Shown: positions 8,457 through 17,992, numbered from the stretch's first letter. The stretch: 64,000 bases of DNA from Coraliomargarita algicola (GCF_033878955.1 NZ_CP138858.1:124001-188000); one strand, 5' to 3'. The notes: generated by a model from the letters alone, not told the origin. A program made the numbers and translations.

Positions 8457-9611
8457 TTACCAAGTGAGGTCCTCGACTTTGCCGGTTTTAACTTCAGGTT
8501 TCACATAGGTGGATTGCTCAATTTTAGTTTGCAGCACGCTGGCGTATGCGGCGCCATCCAATGGTAATTCGACGGGACGGTTTTCGAAGGCAGAAAAGAG
8601 CATTGCATTTGCTAGTTCGACAGAGTGAATGCCTTCGCCGGCAGGAGCAATGAGTGTTTCGCCTGTTAAAATCGCATTGGTGAAGTTTTTGAGAATTCCA
8701 TTGTGCTGTTCCCCATTCCCATCGGGAAGCGGTACTTCGATGTTCCAAACAGGAGGCTTTTCGAAACCAGTATTTGCGGTTTTGCTGTGCTCGCTGACCA
8801 GTTGCTCTGTGCGTGTAAAGTTGAGTTTGCCCTTTTCAACGACGATCTTACCGCGTTCACATGCGACCTCGAGCCGGTTGGTGCCAGGCGCCTCTCCGGT
8901 GGTGGTGATGAAGACTCCAGTTGCACCGTTGGGGTATTCTAACATGGCAGTGACGGCGTCTTCGACTTCAATATTATGGAAACGACCAAATTGGCAATTG
9001 GCTGTGATCTTGGAGGGCATGCCGAAAATCCACTGTAGCAAGTCCAGATTATGAGGGCATTGGTTGAGCAAGACACCGCCACCTTCACCGCCCCATGTGG
9101 CACGCCATCCGCCGGATGCGTAATAGTTTTCGGTGCGGTACCAGTCGGTGATGATCCAGTTGATGCGTTGTATCGCCCCGAGTTCACCGGATTCGATGAG
9201 TGACTTGACCTTGCGGTAGGCGGGGTCGGTGCGTTGATTAAACATGGCACTAAAGACCAGGTTTTCATCCTTCCAAGCGGCGATTAGGCGCTCGCAATCT
9301 TCCTTATGCACGGAAATCGGCTTCTCCACCAGAGTGTGGAGGCCCGCTTCTAGCGAGGCGATTCCAAGGGTGGTATGTGAGTAGTGTGGGGTGGCAATCA
9401 GCACGGCATCGACTGTGCCGGACTGGATCAAGTCAATGCCTTCATTGAAGTGTGTGACTTCCTGAAATTTCTCCAGGCGTTCCGGCATCTGATCTGCAAT
9501 TGCAGCGAGTTCCAAATTCGGGATTTTCCCTGCGAGGATACTCTTTGCATGGATCGTGCCCATGTTTCCCATACCAATGATTCCGAGGCGAACAGTCTTG
9601 TTTGTAGTCAT
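8457..9611 (-). CDS. Gfo/Idh/MocA family oxidoreductase
   Basis: A canonical NAD(P)-dependent dehydrogenase: LGIIGMGNMGTIHA near residue 10 gives GxGxxG, TLVEKPIS near residue 95 gives EKP, and QCPHNLDLLQWIFG supplies the substrate-side His/Asp. I start at ATG 9611 (MTTNKTVRLG), dropping nine upstream residues that overlap the regulator's leader. It is the first gene of the three-gene sugar operon and is divergent from the AraC-type regulator, 73 bases away. Length 384 aa is normal. The substrate is unknown; the pairing with a second Gfo/Idh enzyme and an epimerase suggests oxidation, epimerisation and reduction steps. Confidence 0.85.
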   Translation of the reverse strand: MTTNKTVRLGIIGMGNMGTIHAKSILAGKIPNLELAAIADQMPERLEKFQEVTHFNEGIDLIQSGTVDAVLIATPHYSHTTLGIASLEAGLHTLVEKPISVHKEDCERLIAAWKDENLVFSAMFNQRTDPAYRKVKSLIESGELGAIQRINWIITDWYRTENYYASGGWRATWGGEGGGVLLNQCPHNLDLLQWIFGMPSKITANCQFGRFHNIEVEDAVTAMLEYPNGATGVFITTTGEAPGTNRLEVACERGKIVVEKGKLNFTRTEQLVSEHSKTANTGFEKPPVWNIEVPLPDGNGEQHNGILKNFTNAILTGETLIAPAGEGIHSVELANAMLFSAFENRPVELPLDGAAYASVLQTKIEQSTYVKPEVKTGKVEDLTW

Positions 9612-9633
9612 GCCGTATAATACTAATTGGCGA

Positions 9634-9649
9634 TCCATTTTTCAATGGA
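9634..9649. promoter_or_regulatory. Inverted repeat in the AraC/oxidoreductase divergent promoter
   Basis: TCCATT (9634-9639) and AATGGA (9644-9649) form a perfect 6-bp inverted repeat with a TTTC spacer, in the only 73 bases between the two divergent starts. It is a candidate operator for the regulator, or part of a hairpin in its leader. Confidence 0.35.
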
Positions 9650-9684
9650 CTCATGAAGCAAATATTTGCACTATTGAAACATCT

Positions 9685-10488
9685 ATGGAATTCCCCGATT
9701 TACATGATCGATCAATTGGCATTGTTTCGTTGCCCTTTGTTTATGAGACCGAAGATGGGTGGAGTTGGCAGGCGAATTCGGAGGGTTATTGGAACATTTG
9801 GATTTGCCTTGAAGGGAATGCGATCGTTGAGTGTGACGGTATTGAGTATGCTGTGCAGCCGTGGACGGCCTTTCTTTTCAGTGATGATTCGAAGATTGTA
9901 GGGCATTCGAGGGCCGATACCAAGCGGATGCGTAACTTCGGCATGCATATCAGCCTCGGGGCAAAGAATGCTCAATTGCTGAGAGGGCGTTTGCTTGGGA
10001 TACAGTTGCACGAAGTGGATGTTGTGAATAGCTGTATTAATTCAGCGATACGTCTCTCGACTTATCGTGATACATTTGCGGAATTGCAATTACAGGCTCT
10101 AACGGTGAATATGCTGGGGCTATTATGGCGCGAGTCGATTCAGCCGGTTCAGACAGATGCAGCATGGTTGATCTATCGCCAATTGGACCGAATACACTCT
10201 GGGCAAGATATGTTTCGCACAGTTGAGGAGCTTGCTGCGGAGGCGAATCTATCACGTATTCACTACGGGCGTTGTTTCCGGGAGTTGACCAATGAGTCGC
10301 CAAATCGCTATTTGATTTTGAAGCGAGTGGAGCGGGCTTGTGTGTTGTTAGCGCAAACGGATTGGGCTGTGGATGCGGTGGCACAATCGATCGGCTATAA
10401 CGACATCTACTTTTTTAGTCGGCAATTCCGTAAAGTGATGGGCTGTACGCCTACCCAATACCGTGAGCACAGGTGTCAGGCTGACTAG
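9685..10488 (+). CDS. AraC-family transcriptional regulator
   Basis: The C-terminal 100 residues carry the double helix-turn-helix: VEELAAEANLSRIHYGRCFR (first) and VDAVAQSIGYNDIYFFSRQF (second), ending FRKVMGCTPTQYREHR, the AraC signature. The N-terminal part is a cupin-like sensor (WICLEGNAIVECDGIEY). I prefer ATG 9685 (MEFPDLH) because longer starts run into the divergent gene's start codon and have no family-like sequence. It most likely controls the divergent three-gene sugar operon, with the sugar or an intermediate as inducer; this is inferred from position. Confidence 0.88.
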   Translation: MEFPDLHDRSIGIVSLPFVYETEDGWSWQANSEGYWNIWICLEGNAIVECDGIEYAVQPWTAFLFSDDSKIVGHSRADTKRMRNFGMHISLGAKNAQLLRGRLLGIQLHEVDVVNSCINSAIRLSTYRDTFAELQLQALTVNMLGLLWRESIQPVQTDAAWLIYRQLDRIHSGQDMFRTVEELAAEANLSRIHYGRCFRELTNESPNRYLILKRVERACVLLAQTDWAVDAVAQSIGYNDIYFFSRQFRKVMGCTPTQYREHRCQAD

Positions 10489-10498
10489 TATATGCGCG

Positions 10499-10524
10499 CT
10501 CTGACTCGCTCATTTGAGTCAGAG
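10499..10524. terminator. 9-bp hairpin between convergent genes
   Basis: CTCTGACTC (10499-10507), an 8-base loop and GAGTCAGAG (10516-10524) form a perfect stem in the 38 bases between the AraC gene stop and the stop of the minus-strand membrane protein. Position suggests a bidirectional terminator, although neither side has a clear T run. Confidence 0.55.
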
Positions 10525-10526
10525 GA

Positions 10527-11897
10527 TCACTTATTGGTGGTCGCGCTGGCGCTGGCGGCACTCTTGATTTCGTTCAAGCCGCGAATGATTCGGTATTTGC
10601 CATCGAAGAAGCGAGTGTAGTCTTTGAGAGCGTCTTCTTTATCTTTGGAGAATTTTTCGTCGCCGGCTAGGAATAATACGACGTTGATGGATGGGGGAGT
10701 GCTACCTTGGTCATCGTATAAAACTTTGGTTAGTTCGCGGAAGTAGCGCCGGATTTTGTCTCCATCGATGTGGTAGACTGGTTGTCGTCCGGGGTGTCTG
10801 TTTTCCATCCTAATCTTCATGTGGCCGACAATATCGCCGCCGTCCAGGATACGCGGTGGTAGGCCTTTCTTTTTTCTTTCAGCATTCTCTTTGGCTAGAG
10901 CTTCCTGAGCCTTTTTTACAGCTTGTGGACGCTCTTCCTTATACTTAGCTAGAGCTTTTTGGTAGCCTGCCTTCGAAGTGTGACGTGCCCATTCCTCGTT
11001 CTCGCGTTGTGTGGGCGAACGGCGTATACTTTGGAATCCGGTGTGGCGCCCTGTGATGATGAAAATTGCATCGATGGACTGCTCTAGAAATACTTGTGCG
11101 AGATAAGCGTTCTCATTGCCAGAGTGCCATTGGTGGCGGGGAATTTGATCTTGGATCAAATTATCTTCCGGAAATGTCGTCAATTTTTGACTTTTGGCAC
11201 CGGGGAGTCCCAATTTGTTAAAATCCGCATTGATGGGAGCGATCCATGTAATGAGTTCCTGAGTGACTTCGTCACCTGCGGGGACTGGGCGTGGCTTGAA
11301 AAACTTTAGTTTACCATCATTAAAGAAAACGACATTAAACAGGGTGCCAGTGGATAAGTTACTGACCATAGTGGAGATTTCATCTTTGATGACCCGATAG
11401 CTATTGAGGCCGCCCTTGGCATCCGTGAGCATGGTCTTACTGGCATCGATTGCGAAGAGGATTCTTTCGGCGCGAGTTTTGAGTCCGAAGATGCTGACGT
11501 CTGACATGCCAATGCCAATGGAGCCACGGGTGCCGCCAAGCAGGGAGCCACCGCCGAGGCTACCTAGACCGGCACTGACAGTGAAAGATTCTTCCATCGA
11601 GGGGAGGTCGACGTCAATGTTGGCTACCGAGATATTGCCCACCTGCTTCATCCGCAGTTTATTGAGCGGTTGATTTTGAGGCGCTGCTTGTTGTTTGATC
11701 TCTACTTTAACCTCTTTGGGAGGTTCGACTTGTTCCACGACTGCTGGTTCTTCGAACTGTGCTTCATCGGGAATTATGTATTTATACACTGTAATAGAGC
11801 CTAGAATAAAGAGTGCGACCGCATGAACCCCACCGCTGATGAGCAGCACGTTCAGCAGCATTGGGTTCATTTTACGTTTTTTAGGCTTAGAAATCAT
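10527..11897 (-). CDS. Membrane-anchored von Willebrand factor A-like protein with TonB-like N-terminus
   Basis: One transmembrane helix lies at about residues 13-37, followed by a Pro/Glu/Lys-rich stretch (EEPAVVEQVEPPKEVKVEIK) as in TonB/TolA proteins, then a Gly-rich segment (GLGSLGGGSLLGG), then RILFAIDASKTM, a degenerate MIDAS (D-x-S-x-T instead of DxSxS) of a vWA-like domain near residue 145. The C-terminal half holds a Lys/Glu-rich charged region and a second alpha/beta segment (VVLFLAGDEKFS). The basic MISKPKKRK start suits an N-in inner-membrane anchor. The function is unknown; it may link envelope and cytoplasmic membrane. It lies downstream of the small secreted protein on the same strand. 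Confidence 0.65.
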   Translation of the reverse strand: MISKPKKRKMNPMLLNVLLISGGVHAVALFILGSITVYKYIIPDEAQFEEPAVVEQVEPPKEVKVEIKQQAAPQNQPLNKLRMKQVGNISVANIDVDLPSMEESFTVSAGLGSLGGGSLLGGTRGSIGIGMSDVSIFGLKTRAERILFAIDASKTMLTDAKGGLNSYRVIKDEISTMVSNLSTGTLFNVVFFNDGKLKFFKPRPVPAGDEVTQELITWIAPINADFNKLGLPGAKSQKLTTFPEDNLIQDQIPRHQWHSGNENAYLAQVFLEQSIDAIFIITGRHTGFQSIRRSPTQRENEEWARHTSKAGYQKALAKYKEERPQAVKKAQEALAKENAERKKKGLPPRILDGGDIVGHMKIRMENRHPGRQPVYHIDGDKIRRYFRELTKVLYDDQGSTPPSINVVLFLAGDEKFSKDKEDALKDYTRFFDGKYRIIRGLNEIKSAASASATTNK

Positions 11898-12045
11898 GTG
11901 GGATCTTACAGGTTGAGCGAAATAGATAGAAATTTCGCGTGTATTTTGCCTAACCCAAGTGAGAAAGCACGGTTTGGCCAGCGTTTCTTTTTCTGTAAAT
12001 AAAAAAGAGCCGTTGCTGGCGTGTGCAAGGCACGGTGCTAGAGAG

Positions 12046-12069
12046 CCTTCGTCCTGATCTGGACGAAGG
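12046..12069 (-). terminator. 9-bp hairpin after the small secreted protein gene
   Basis: CCTTCGTCC (12046-12054), loop TGATCT, GGACGAAGG (12061-12069): a perfect GC-rich stem 33 bases past the stop of the minus-strand gene at 12103. No T run follows immediately on the minus strand; a CTCTTTTTT tract lies about 35 bases further on. It is probably a terminator or an mRNA end stabiliser. The rest of this 205-base gap shows nothing else. Confidence 0.45.
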
Positions 12070-12102
12070 GGACACGCATAAATCCGCGGCTGTTGCAGTG
12101 AA

Positions 12103-12837
12103 TTAGCGCTCTAGGGAGACCTTAAATTCTTGTAGGTAAAGAATTTTGGGCTGTTTCGAACGTTTTGTCGTATCGATCGCGACTAGCGAGATGAAGTTCT
12201 CGTCGAGTTCCACTGTCTGATCATCCAGGATGAGCATGTCGTCGATTGTGATAGAGGCTGTATTGTCTGGACGTAAATCGATCACAACTCGACTGCCTTC
12301 GTCGATTGTAGTGGGTAGATTGCCCGAAGTGTCTTTGTCGTCGACGCTAAAGCTGCAAGAGGTGTCCCCATAAATGAGAGAGAGAGCGTAATCGCCTTCA
12401 TAGTCTTTGCGGGATCGTGCGCTGGCACCAAATCTAAAGCGGCAGAGTACGCCAGGAGTTGATTTCCCAAATGTGTAGCTAAAGCGGAGCGTTCTTCCGT
12501 TTGTTGCAACGTTGGCCCAGTCACCATTGTAGCTCAACCAGAGCTTTGAGGTTTCGTCAGAATCAGGGCGGTCCCATTCTCCTGTTTTGAGTGCGATCTT
12601 AAGTGCGCCGTTCTGATTTTGAAGAACGCTTCGCCATTCGTTTTGCTGATGGCTGACACTGCTAGTAAAATCGCTGGGTTCTAAATTGCTGTTGAAGCGT
12701 TTCAGTTGAAAGCTGTTCTCTTCTACTTTGTGAGGCTTGATACCTGGTATGCTCATTTCGCTGGCATGTGCACTTGTGACAATCAGGTTGAGGCACAGCA
12801 GAAGAAAGCAGGCGAGCTTAGGGGTGTGGCGTTTCAT
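12103..12837 (-). CDS. Exported protein of unknown function
   Basis: A 244-aa protein with an N-terminal signal peptide (MKRHTPKLACFLLLCLNLIVTSAHA, probable cleavage after AHA). I start at the second Met because the longer frame adds six residues before the positive n-region. The mature part looks all-beta, with KLWLSYNGDW, RVVIDLRPDNTASITIDDMLI and LQEFKVSLE, resembling a concanavalin-like or carbohydrate-binding sandwich, but I recognise no family. It is divergent from the GH9 enzyme, so a carbohydrate-binding role is possible. A degenerate copy of the locus motif described under findings lies about 40 bases upstream (12879-12894). Confidence 0.6.
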   Translation of the reverse strand: MKRHTPKLACFLLLCLNLIVTSAHASEMSIPGIKPHKVEENSFQLKRFNSNLEPSDFTSSVSHQQNEWRSVLQNQNGALKIALKTGEWDRPDSDETSKLWLSYNGDWANVATNGRTLRFSYTFGKSTPGVLCRFRFGASARSRKDYEGDYALSLIYGDTSCSFSVDDKDTSGNLPTTIDEGSRVVIDLRPDNTASITIDDMLILDDQTVELDENFISLVAIDTTKRSKQPKILYLQEFKVSLER

Positions 12838-13117
12838 ATTTGCGAGATATAGCATGTTTGAATTACAATTTATAGTTCAATTTTGGATACTATCTTTAGA
12901 TGGGGGATCCTTGATTCGTCAACTAGTATACATCCGAAGTCGAATTTGAAGAACAATTTTACTTCGTTTTATGGAGCGATGAGTTGGTTTTACTGTTATT
13001 AGGATACGTTATTTGTGGAATTAATTACGCATTTCTTATATTTTTTTTACCATGTTCAGTGTCGTCATTTTTAGTCGATAAACATAATCATATTTAACCC
13101 TAGCACTGGGGCTATTT

Positions 13118-16100
13118 ATGATGAATTACATTCCCTCTCTACTGCGTCGTTTTTTCTCAAAATCATCAATTTCGACCGGAATCGTGTTTTCTGGTATCTT
13201 ACTGACATCTTGTATGCAGGCAGATGAGCTTCTTTTGTGGAATGGGGAGATCGCATCAGAGATCGATGAGGCACATTTGGTTTACGGTGCCGCGGCCGCG
13301 GCAGAGGCACCTGAGACGGGATGGTATTTCAAAGGGACTCCGGATCTTTGGCACGCGCCGGGGATTCAACTACAGGATGAAGTTTGGAGAGTGGACCTCT
13401 CTGAGTTTGATGAGATACGTTTTTGGGTGCGTACGTCGGTCGCTGGGTATTCGCATGGGTTTTCAGTGCATGGTTGGCATATGGGCGGTAGTGTGACGGT
13501 GCCGATTGAGGACTATGTCGCTGGGGGTGTGTTGGATACCGAGTGGCGTGAAGCGGTGATTCCCACTGCAGATTTGATGGCTAATGGCTGTTCACTCGGC
13601 TCTGTGGAGTATTTGTATTTTGGTACCAGCGAGTCGAACCACACTATAGATATTGATGAAGTGTGGGCGGTAACTTCGGATGCGTCGGGAGCTGGGGATG
13701 CCTTGAGTCTAATCGGTGAAGTGTTGTGGGATGGATCACGGGCCGGCGAAACCGACCTCGCTCATGTGAAGTATGGAATTACAGTCGCGGATAGCAGTCT
13801 GGCAAGTGGCTGGTATTTTGAAGGTTCTCCCGATCCCTGGCATTCGCCCGGCATTGAATTGCAAGGCGATTATTGGCGGACGGATTTATCGAATGCGGAG
13901 GAGATACGATTTTGGGTGCGCTCCTCATTGGCCGGTGTGGAGCATAGCTTCTCGGCCTATGGCTGGCATATGGGGGGCAGCGCTTCGGTGCCGATTGCCA
14001 ATTATGTGAGTGGGGGAGTGATCGGCACTGAGTGGACTGAAGCCGTGGTGCCAGTTGCAGATTTAAAGGCCAATGGTTGTTTACTGGATGCGGTAGAATA
14101 TTTGTATCTTGGCAAAGGAGCGTCCGACCACACCATCGAGATCGCGAATGTGCGTGTGGTGGAAGCAGGTTGGGTGCCGCCAGTGGATGACGGTGGTTCC
14201 GACAATGGTGGTTCCACTGAACCGCCCGTCCCCTATACTTCGGAGGCTTGGTTGCAAGATTTGGAAGGGAATGCGCCGATTGAGCGTCCTCTTTTCAGTG
14301 GCGTGGAGCAGTTGTTGGTGCTTTCCAATAAGTGGGTGATTGTGGTGGTGGACCCCTTTGAGGATTTTGTAGCCCAGATGGACCTGTTAACCCAAGGAGA
14401 CTATTCGGAAACCATGGCTGAGGTCGACGATGCCATCGCACGTGAGCATCAGACGGATGTTTGGGTGCATCGTGCGACTTTAGAACAAATGCGCTGGGAG
14501 CACCTGGTCACCGCACGCCAAAACAGCAGCGAGTCACTGATGGCAAATGCGGATTTTTATAGCGTATCCAGTTTGGATGATAGTGCGTATGCGTCCGATT
14601 TGGAGCCCAGTCGCGTGACGACGGCTTTGATCTCGAATGATGATGGAGTGAGTGCCGGCTATGATGCGGTGCGTTATGGTATTTATGCCTATATCGAAAT
14701 GCCTGTAGCGATGGAGGATGGTAAGTCCTATACCATTAGTCTGGATGATGGGAAGTATGTCAGTTTCGTATTCGACGACGATGCCACTGTGGCGCGCAGT
14801 ATTAAGATCAATCAGGTGGGTTACCAAGAGGGAAAATCAACGAATTATGCGTATGTCGGTGCTTATTTGCAGGAGTTTGGCCCATTGCCACTGGAGCAAC
14901 TTACGAGCTTCGATGTCGTCGATTCGGGGACTGGTGCGGTCGTATATCAAGGCAGTTTGGCTGATGGCAAGATCACACTACGTGATGATGCTTCACTGAT
15001 GGATGGCGAGGTGGCTGATGGAGACGATCCACGCCCTTCCATGAACGGTGAGAAACTCTATCAACTTGACTTGAGTGGTCTGAATACCCCGGGAAACTAT
15101 TACATCCGCGTGCCAGGCGTCGGGCGCTCATGGCCATTCCGCATCAACGATGATGTGTATGGGGAGGCCTTCTATACTGCCATGCGCGGACTTTACCACC
15201 AGCGTGCATCCTTTGCATTGGAAGCGCAATACACCGCCTGGACGCGGCCACGCTATCATACGGCACCGATTTACGAGTCTCAAATGTTGCCTTATTGGGC
15301 GGACATGACCCGGGCTGTGCTCGATAGCACGCAGAAAGAGGTCGCCTGGCCACGATTCGATATCATTGGGGCCACCACGGTGACCAGCCAAGCCACGACC
15401 GAAGTCGATGGTGGTTGGTATGATGCCGCTGATTATGACCGCAATCTGTATCATTACGTTTTGATTTTTGACCTGCTCAAACTCTACGAATTTGCCCCTG
15501 CGAAATACACCGACGGGCAACTCAACATACCTGAATCTGGAAATGGCATCCCCGATTTGCTGGACGAGGTTGAATATGGCCTTCGTATTTGGAAGCATAG
15601 TCAGCGTGCGGATGGCGGGGTCTCAGGAATGGTGGAAACATGGACGCATCCTGGAATTACCGACCAGACTATGCTGTGGAGCTTTGCTCAGCGCACTCGT
15701 TGGTCCAGTTTGATCTATGCTGCCGCGGCGGCTGAGTTGGCCCGTGCTCTGGAGCCCTTTGATGCGGTGCTCGCTCAGACTTATGCGAGCTCTGCACTCG
15801 CTGCCTATGCGTTTGGCGTCGATCCAGCAAATACATTGACTAACTTGAGTATCGATGCCGCCAGCAATCGCGGGGCAGGCGATGCTTACTCGCTGACGTT
15901 TACCGAGCAAGCGAACTTTAACGATAAGTTTGAGCTCATGGCTCGGGTGCAACTCTATTTGCTGACCGAAGATGTCTACTATCTGGACGGAGTGGAGGCC
16001 TTGTATGCAAATTCACCCGCGCCTTACTCCTGGCCCTACACGGACCGCGACTTTTCACCCTGGCTCTATTTCGATCTCGCCTACAATCCACTGGTGACCG

Positions 16101-16813
16101 CGCAAACCGCTTATGTGTCTGAAGCCACGCAAGCAGACGTTGTCGCTAATTTAATGAGTGCGGCCAATCGCTATGCGGCGATGAATGACAGCATGCCCTA
16201 TCGGATGTCCTGGCCACGTCACCAGGATTATTGGATGAGCTGGGGAGCGAGTGATATGACCAATCGCGCGAAAGTCATGTTGATCGGAAATCAACTGGCT
16301 CCCAATAGCAGCTTGGTGGAGTCATCTGAATTGAACCTCGCATATATGTTGGGTGCCAACCCGATGGGCATGAGCTGGACGACAGGTATCGGATTTGCCT
16401 ATCCGGTCGCCATTCAGCATGAGAGTAGCATGAATGATGACATTCTCGACCCATATCCGGGAATTACTATCTATGGCAACACCTCCTCGCACGTATTTCC
16501 TGAATTGAGGAACCGTGTTTGGAACTATCCGACTGCTAAAGATAGTGGTGGCAAGCCGCTCTTCAACAGCGGGGATGCGACAGACTTTGCGAATTTCTAT
16601 GAAATGCCGGAGCAATACCCTGTCTTTCGTCGTTGGTCGGCGCATCCATCGCTGAATGTCACTCAAAACGAGTTTACCATCCACGAGACCAATAGTTCGA
16701 CGATCTTCGTGCTCGGTATGTTGATGGAGGAGGGCTGGATGCCCAGTGAAAGTCTCAAGCAGCGCGGACCGCGCAACGAAGAAGATCTCTTCGGGTATTG
16801 GTATCTGCCTTAG
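13118..16813 (+). CDS. Exported glycoside hydrolase family 9 enzyme with duplicated N-terminal domain
   Basis: 1231 aa. A signal sequence ends in LLTSC (Cys32), so this may be a lipoprotein; cleavage after MQA is the alternative. Residues about 39-185 and 201-350 are two copies of one domain, sharing WHxPGI, EIRFWVR, YxWHMGGS/GWHMGGS and VEYLY. They may be carbohydrate-binding; the family is unknown. A DGGSDNGG linker follows. Near residue 565 the CelD_N-type Ig domain begins (IKINQVGYQ), then the (alpha/alpha)6 GH9 domain with GGWYDAADYD (about 765-774, base Asp) and a C-terminal NEFTIHETNSS (about 1185) replacing the usual NEVAIxWN. Family members act on beta-glucans or aminosugar chains; the altered motifs make the substrate uncertain. 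Confidence 0.85.
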   Translation: MMNYIPSLLRRFFSKSSISTGIVFSGILLTSCMQADELLLWNGEIASEIDEAHLVYGAAAAAEAPETGWYFKGTPDLWHAPGIQLQDEVWRVDLSEFDEIRFWVRTSVAGYSHGFSVHGWHMGGSVTVPIEDYVAGGVLDTEWREAVIPTADLMANGCSLGSVEYLYFGTSESNHTIDIDEVWAVTSDASGAGDALSLIGEVLWDGSRAGETDLAHVKYGITVADSSLASGWYFEGSPDPWHSPGIELQGDYWRTDLSNAEEIRFWVRSSLAGVEHSFSAYGWHMGGSASVPIANYVSGGVIGTEWTEAVVPVADLKANGCLLDAVEYLYLGKGASDHTIEIANVRVVEAGWVPPVDDGGSDNGGSTEPPVPYTSEAWLQDLEGNAPIERPLFSGVEQLLVLSNKWVIVVVDPFEDFVAQMDLLTQGDYSETMAEVDDAIAREHQTDVWVHRATLEQMRWEHLVTARQNSSESLMANADFYSVSSLDDSAYASDLEPSRVTTALISNDDGVSAGYDAVRYGIYAYIEMPVAMEDGKSYTISLDDGKYVSFVFDDDATVARSIKINQVGYQEGKSTNYAYVGAYLQEFGPLPLEQLTSFDVVDSGTGAVVYQGSLADGKITLRDDASLMDGEVADGDDPRPSMNGEKLYQLDLSGLNTPGNYYIRVPGVGRSWPFRINDDVYGEAFYTAMRGLYHQRASFALEAQYTAWTRPRYHTAPIYESQMLPYWADMTRAVLDSTQKEVAWPRFDIIGATTVTSQATTEVDGGWYDAADYDRNLYHYVLIFDLLKLYEFAPAKYTDGQLNIPESGNGIPDLLDEVEYGLRIWKHSQRADGGVSGMVETWTHPGITDQTMLWSFAQRTRWSSLIYAAAAAELARALEPFDAVLAQTYASSALAAYAFGVDPANTLTNLSIDAASNRGAGDAYSLTFTEQANFNDKFELMARVQLYLLTEDVYYLDGVEALYANSPAPYSWPYTDRDFSPWLYFDLAYNPLVTAQTAYVSEATQADVVANLMSAANRYAAMNDSMPYRMSWPRHQDYWMSWGASDMTNRAKVMLIGNQLAPNSSLVESSELNLAYMLGANPMGMSWTTGIGFAYPVAIQHESSMNDDILDPYPGITIYGNTSSHVFPELRNRVWNYPTAKDSGGKPLFNSGDATDFANFYEMPEQYPVFRRWSAHPSLNVTQNEFTIHETNSSTIFVLGMLMEEGWMPSESLKQRGPRNEEDLFGYWYLP

Positions 16814-16867
16814 TATTCACCCGATGAGCATCCGCCAAATTTGATGTCTCACTGCGTCTTGTTGGCC

Positions 16868-16892
16868 TTTCTGTTTTCTGAACTCTGACTTC
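16868..16892 (-). repeat. Dispersed 24-nt repeat, copy 1
   Basis: On the minus strand this reads AAGTCAGAGTTCAGAAAAC followed by AGAAA. It matches 22 of 24 bases of a second copy at 30367-30390 on the plus strand. Both copies are intergenic. Similar TCAGA-rich strings may be a genome-wide family in this organism. Confidence 0.5.
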
Positions 16893-16951
16893 TGAATTAA
16901 GGTTCATTCGCACTTTTCTCTTTCTATTTGCGTCGCATGAGAAAGGCGAGG

Positions 16952-16963
16952 ATACCATGGTAT
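16952..16963. promoter_or_regulatory. 12-bp perfect palindrome upstream of arsS
   Basis: ATACCATGGTAT lies 55 bases before the arsS start, inside a 204-base gap that otherwise holds only the dispersed repeat at 16868-16892. It could be an operator for a dimeric repressor; a chance palindrome is also possible. Confidence 0.3.
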
Positions 16964-17017
16964 GACTTTCCTGTGAAGTGTGTGGAATAAATCGCTGCGC
17001 TTTGCATTCGTAGTTCT

Positions 17018-17992
17018 ATGTCCAGCATTACACAGTCCATTCCAGATTTTCAAGAGACGCTTGCAGCTAATCGGCTCAAGCTGACTCGTCAGGCACCACG
17101 TGTTCTACAGATTAATACTGGTAAAATGTGTAATTTGACCTGCGTGCATTGTCACGTCAATGCGGGGCCGCACCGTAAGGAGATCATGAGCTTGGATACG
17201 GTCGAGCGCATTCTGGATTGGTTACAGCATACTGAGATTGAAATCATCGATTTGACTGGAGGCACGCCTGAGATGATGCCGCACTTTCGCTATTTAGTGG
17301 AGCGCCTACGCGGTATGGGGCGTGAGGTGATGGATCGTTGCAACTTAACGATTCTCAATGAGCCGGGCTATGAATGGGTGGCTGATTTCCATGCAAAGCA
17401 TGGGGTGCATATCGTGGCATCGATGCCGTGTTATTGTCCGGATAATGTCAATGCACAGCGAGGTGATGGCGTGTTTGATTCCAGCATTCAAGCCTTGCAA
17501 ACATTGAACGCACTCGGTTATGGCTCCGATCCCAATTTGATTTTGGACTTAGTGTTTAATCCAGTTGGGGCGAGTTTGCCACCGGAGCAAGCGGACTTGG
17601 AAGCTGATTATAAACGTGAGTTAAAGACCCACTTCGGCATAGTTTTCGATCAGCTCTATGCGATTACCAATATGCCGATCGCACGGTTTACGTCCTATTT
17701 GAAACGACAGGGTCGCTATCAAGAATATATGCAATTGCTGTTGGATCATTTCAATCCTGCTTCGATCGATGGACTGATGTGTCGTGACACCATTAGCGTG
17801 GGGTGGCAGGGGGAGCTGTATGATTGTGATTTTAATCAGCAACTGGGGATGCGACATGGTGATTTGGCCGTTCCAGAGCGTGTCTGGGAGCTGGATCTCT
17901 GTGATTGGCAGGGGCGGCCGATTCAAATGGGGCAGCACTGTTATGGTTGCACCGCAGGTCAGGGCTCCAGTTGTGGCGGTGCTACGGTGTGA
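17018..17992 (+). CDS. arsS: Radical SAM protein of the ArsS type (arsenosugar biosynthesis)
   Basis: The radical SAM cluster motif is CNLTCVHCHVNAGP near residue 38 (CxxxCxxC), followed by DLTGGTPEM, the GGTPE variant of the GGE motif. The C-terminus has a Cys-rich tail (CYGCTAGQGSSCGG) plus MPCYCPDN and LMCRDT. This layout matches the radical SAM/Cys-rich family assigned to ArsS, which makes dimethylarsinoyl-type precursors of arsenosugars from adenosyl groups. Length 324 aa is normal. No ArsM methyltransferase is adjacent. The DUF2851 gene follows on the same strand after 55 bases. Confidence 0.85.
   Translation: MSSITQSIPDFQETLAANRLKLTRQAPRVLQINTGKMCNLTCVHCHVNAGPHRKEIMSLDTVERILDWLQHTEIEIIDLTGGTPEMMPHFRYLVERLRGMGREVMDRCNLTILNEPGYEWVADFHAKHGVHIVASMPCYCPDNVNAQRGDGVFDSSIQALQTLNALGYGSDPNLILDLVFNPVGASLPPEQADLEADYKRELKTHFGIVFDQLYAITNMPIARFTSYLKRQGRYQEYMQLLLDHFNPASIDGLMCRDTISVGWQGELYDCDFNQQLGMRHGDLAVPERVWELDLCDWQGRPIQMGQHCYGCTAGQGSSCGGATV

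Noticed and set aside
9618..9625. TAGTATTA (minus strand) near the oxidoreductase start as another locus motif
   Set aside because: Only 8 bases match; about two such 8-mers are expected by chance in this window on both strands.
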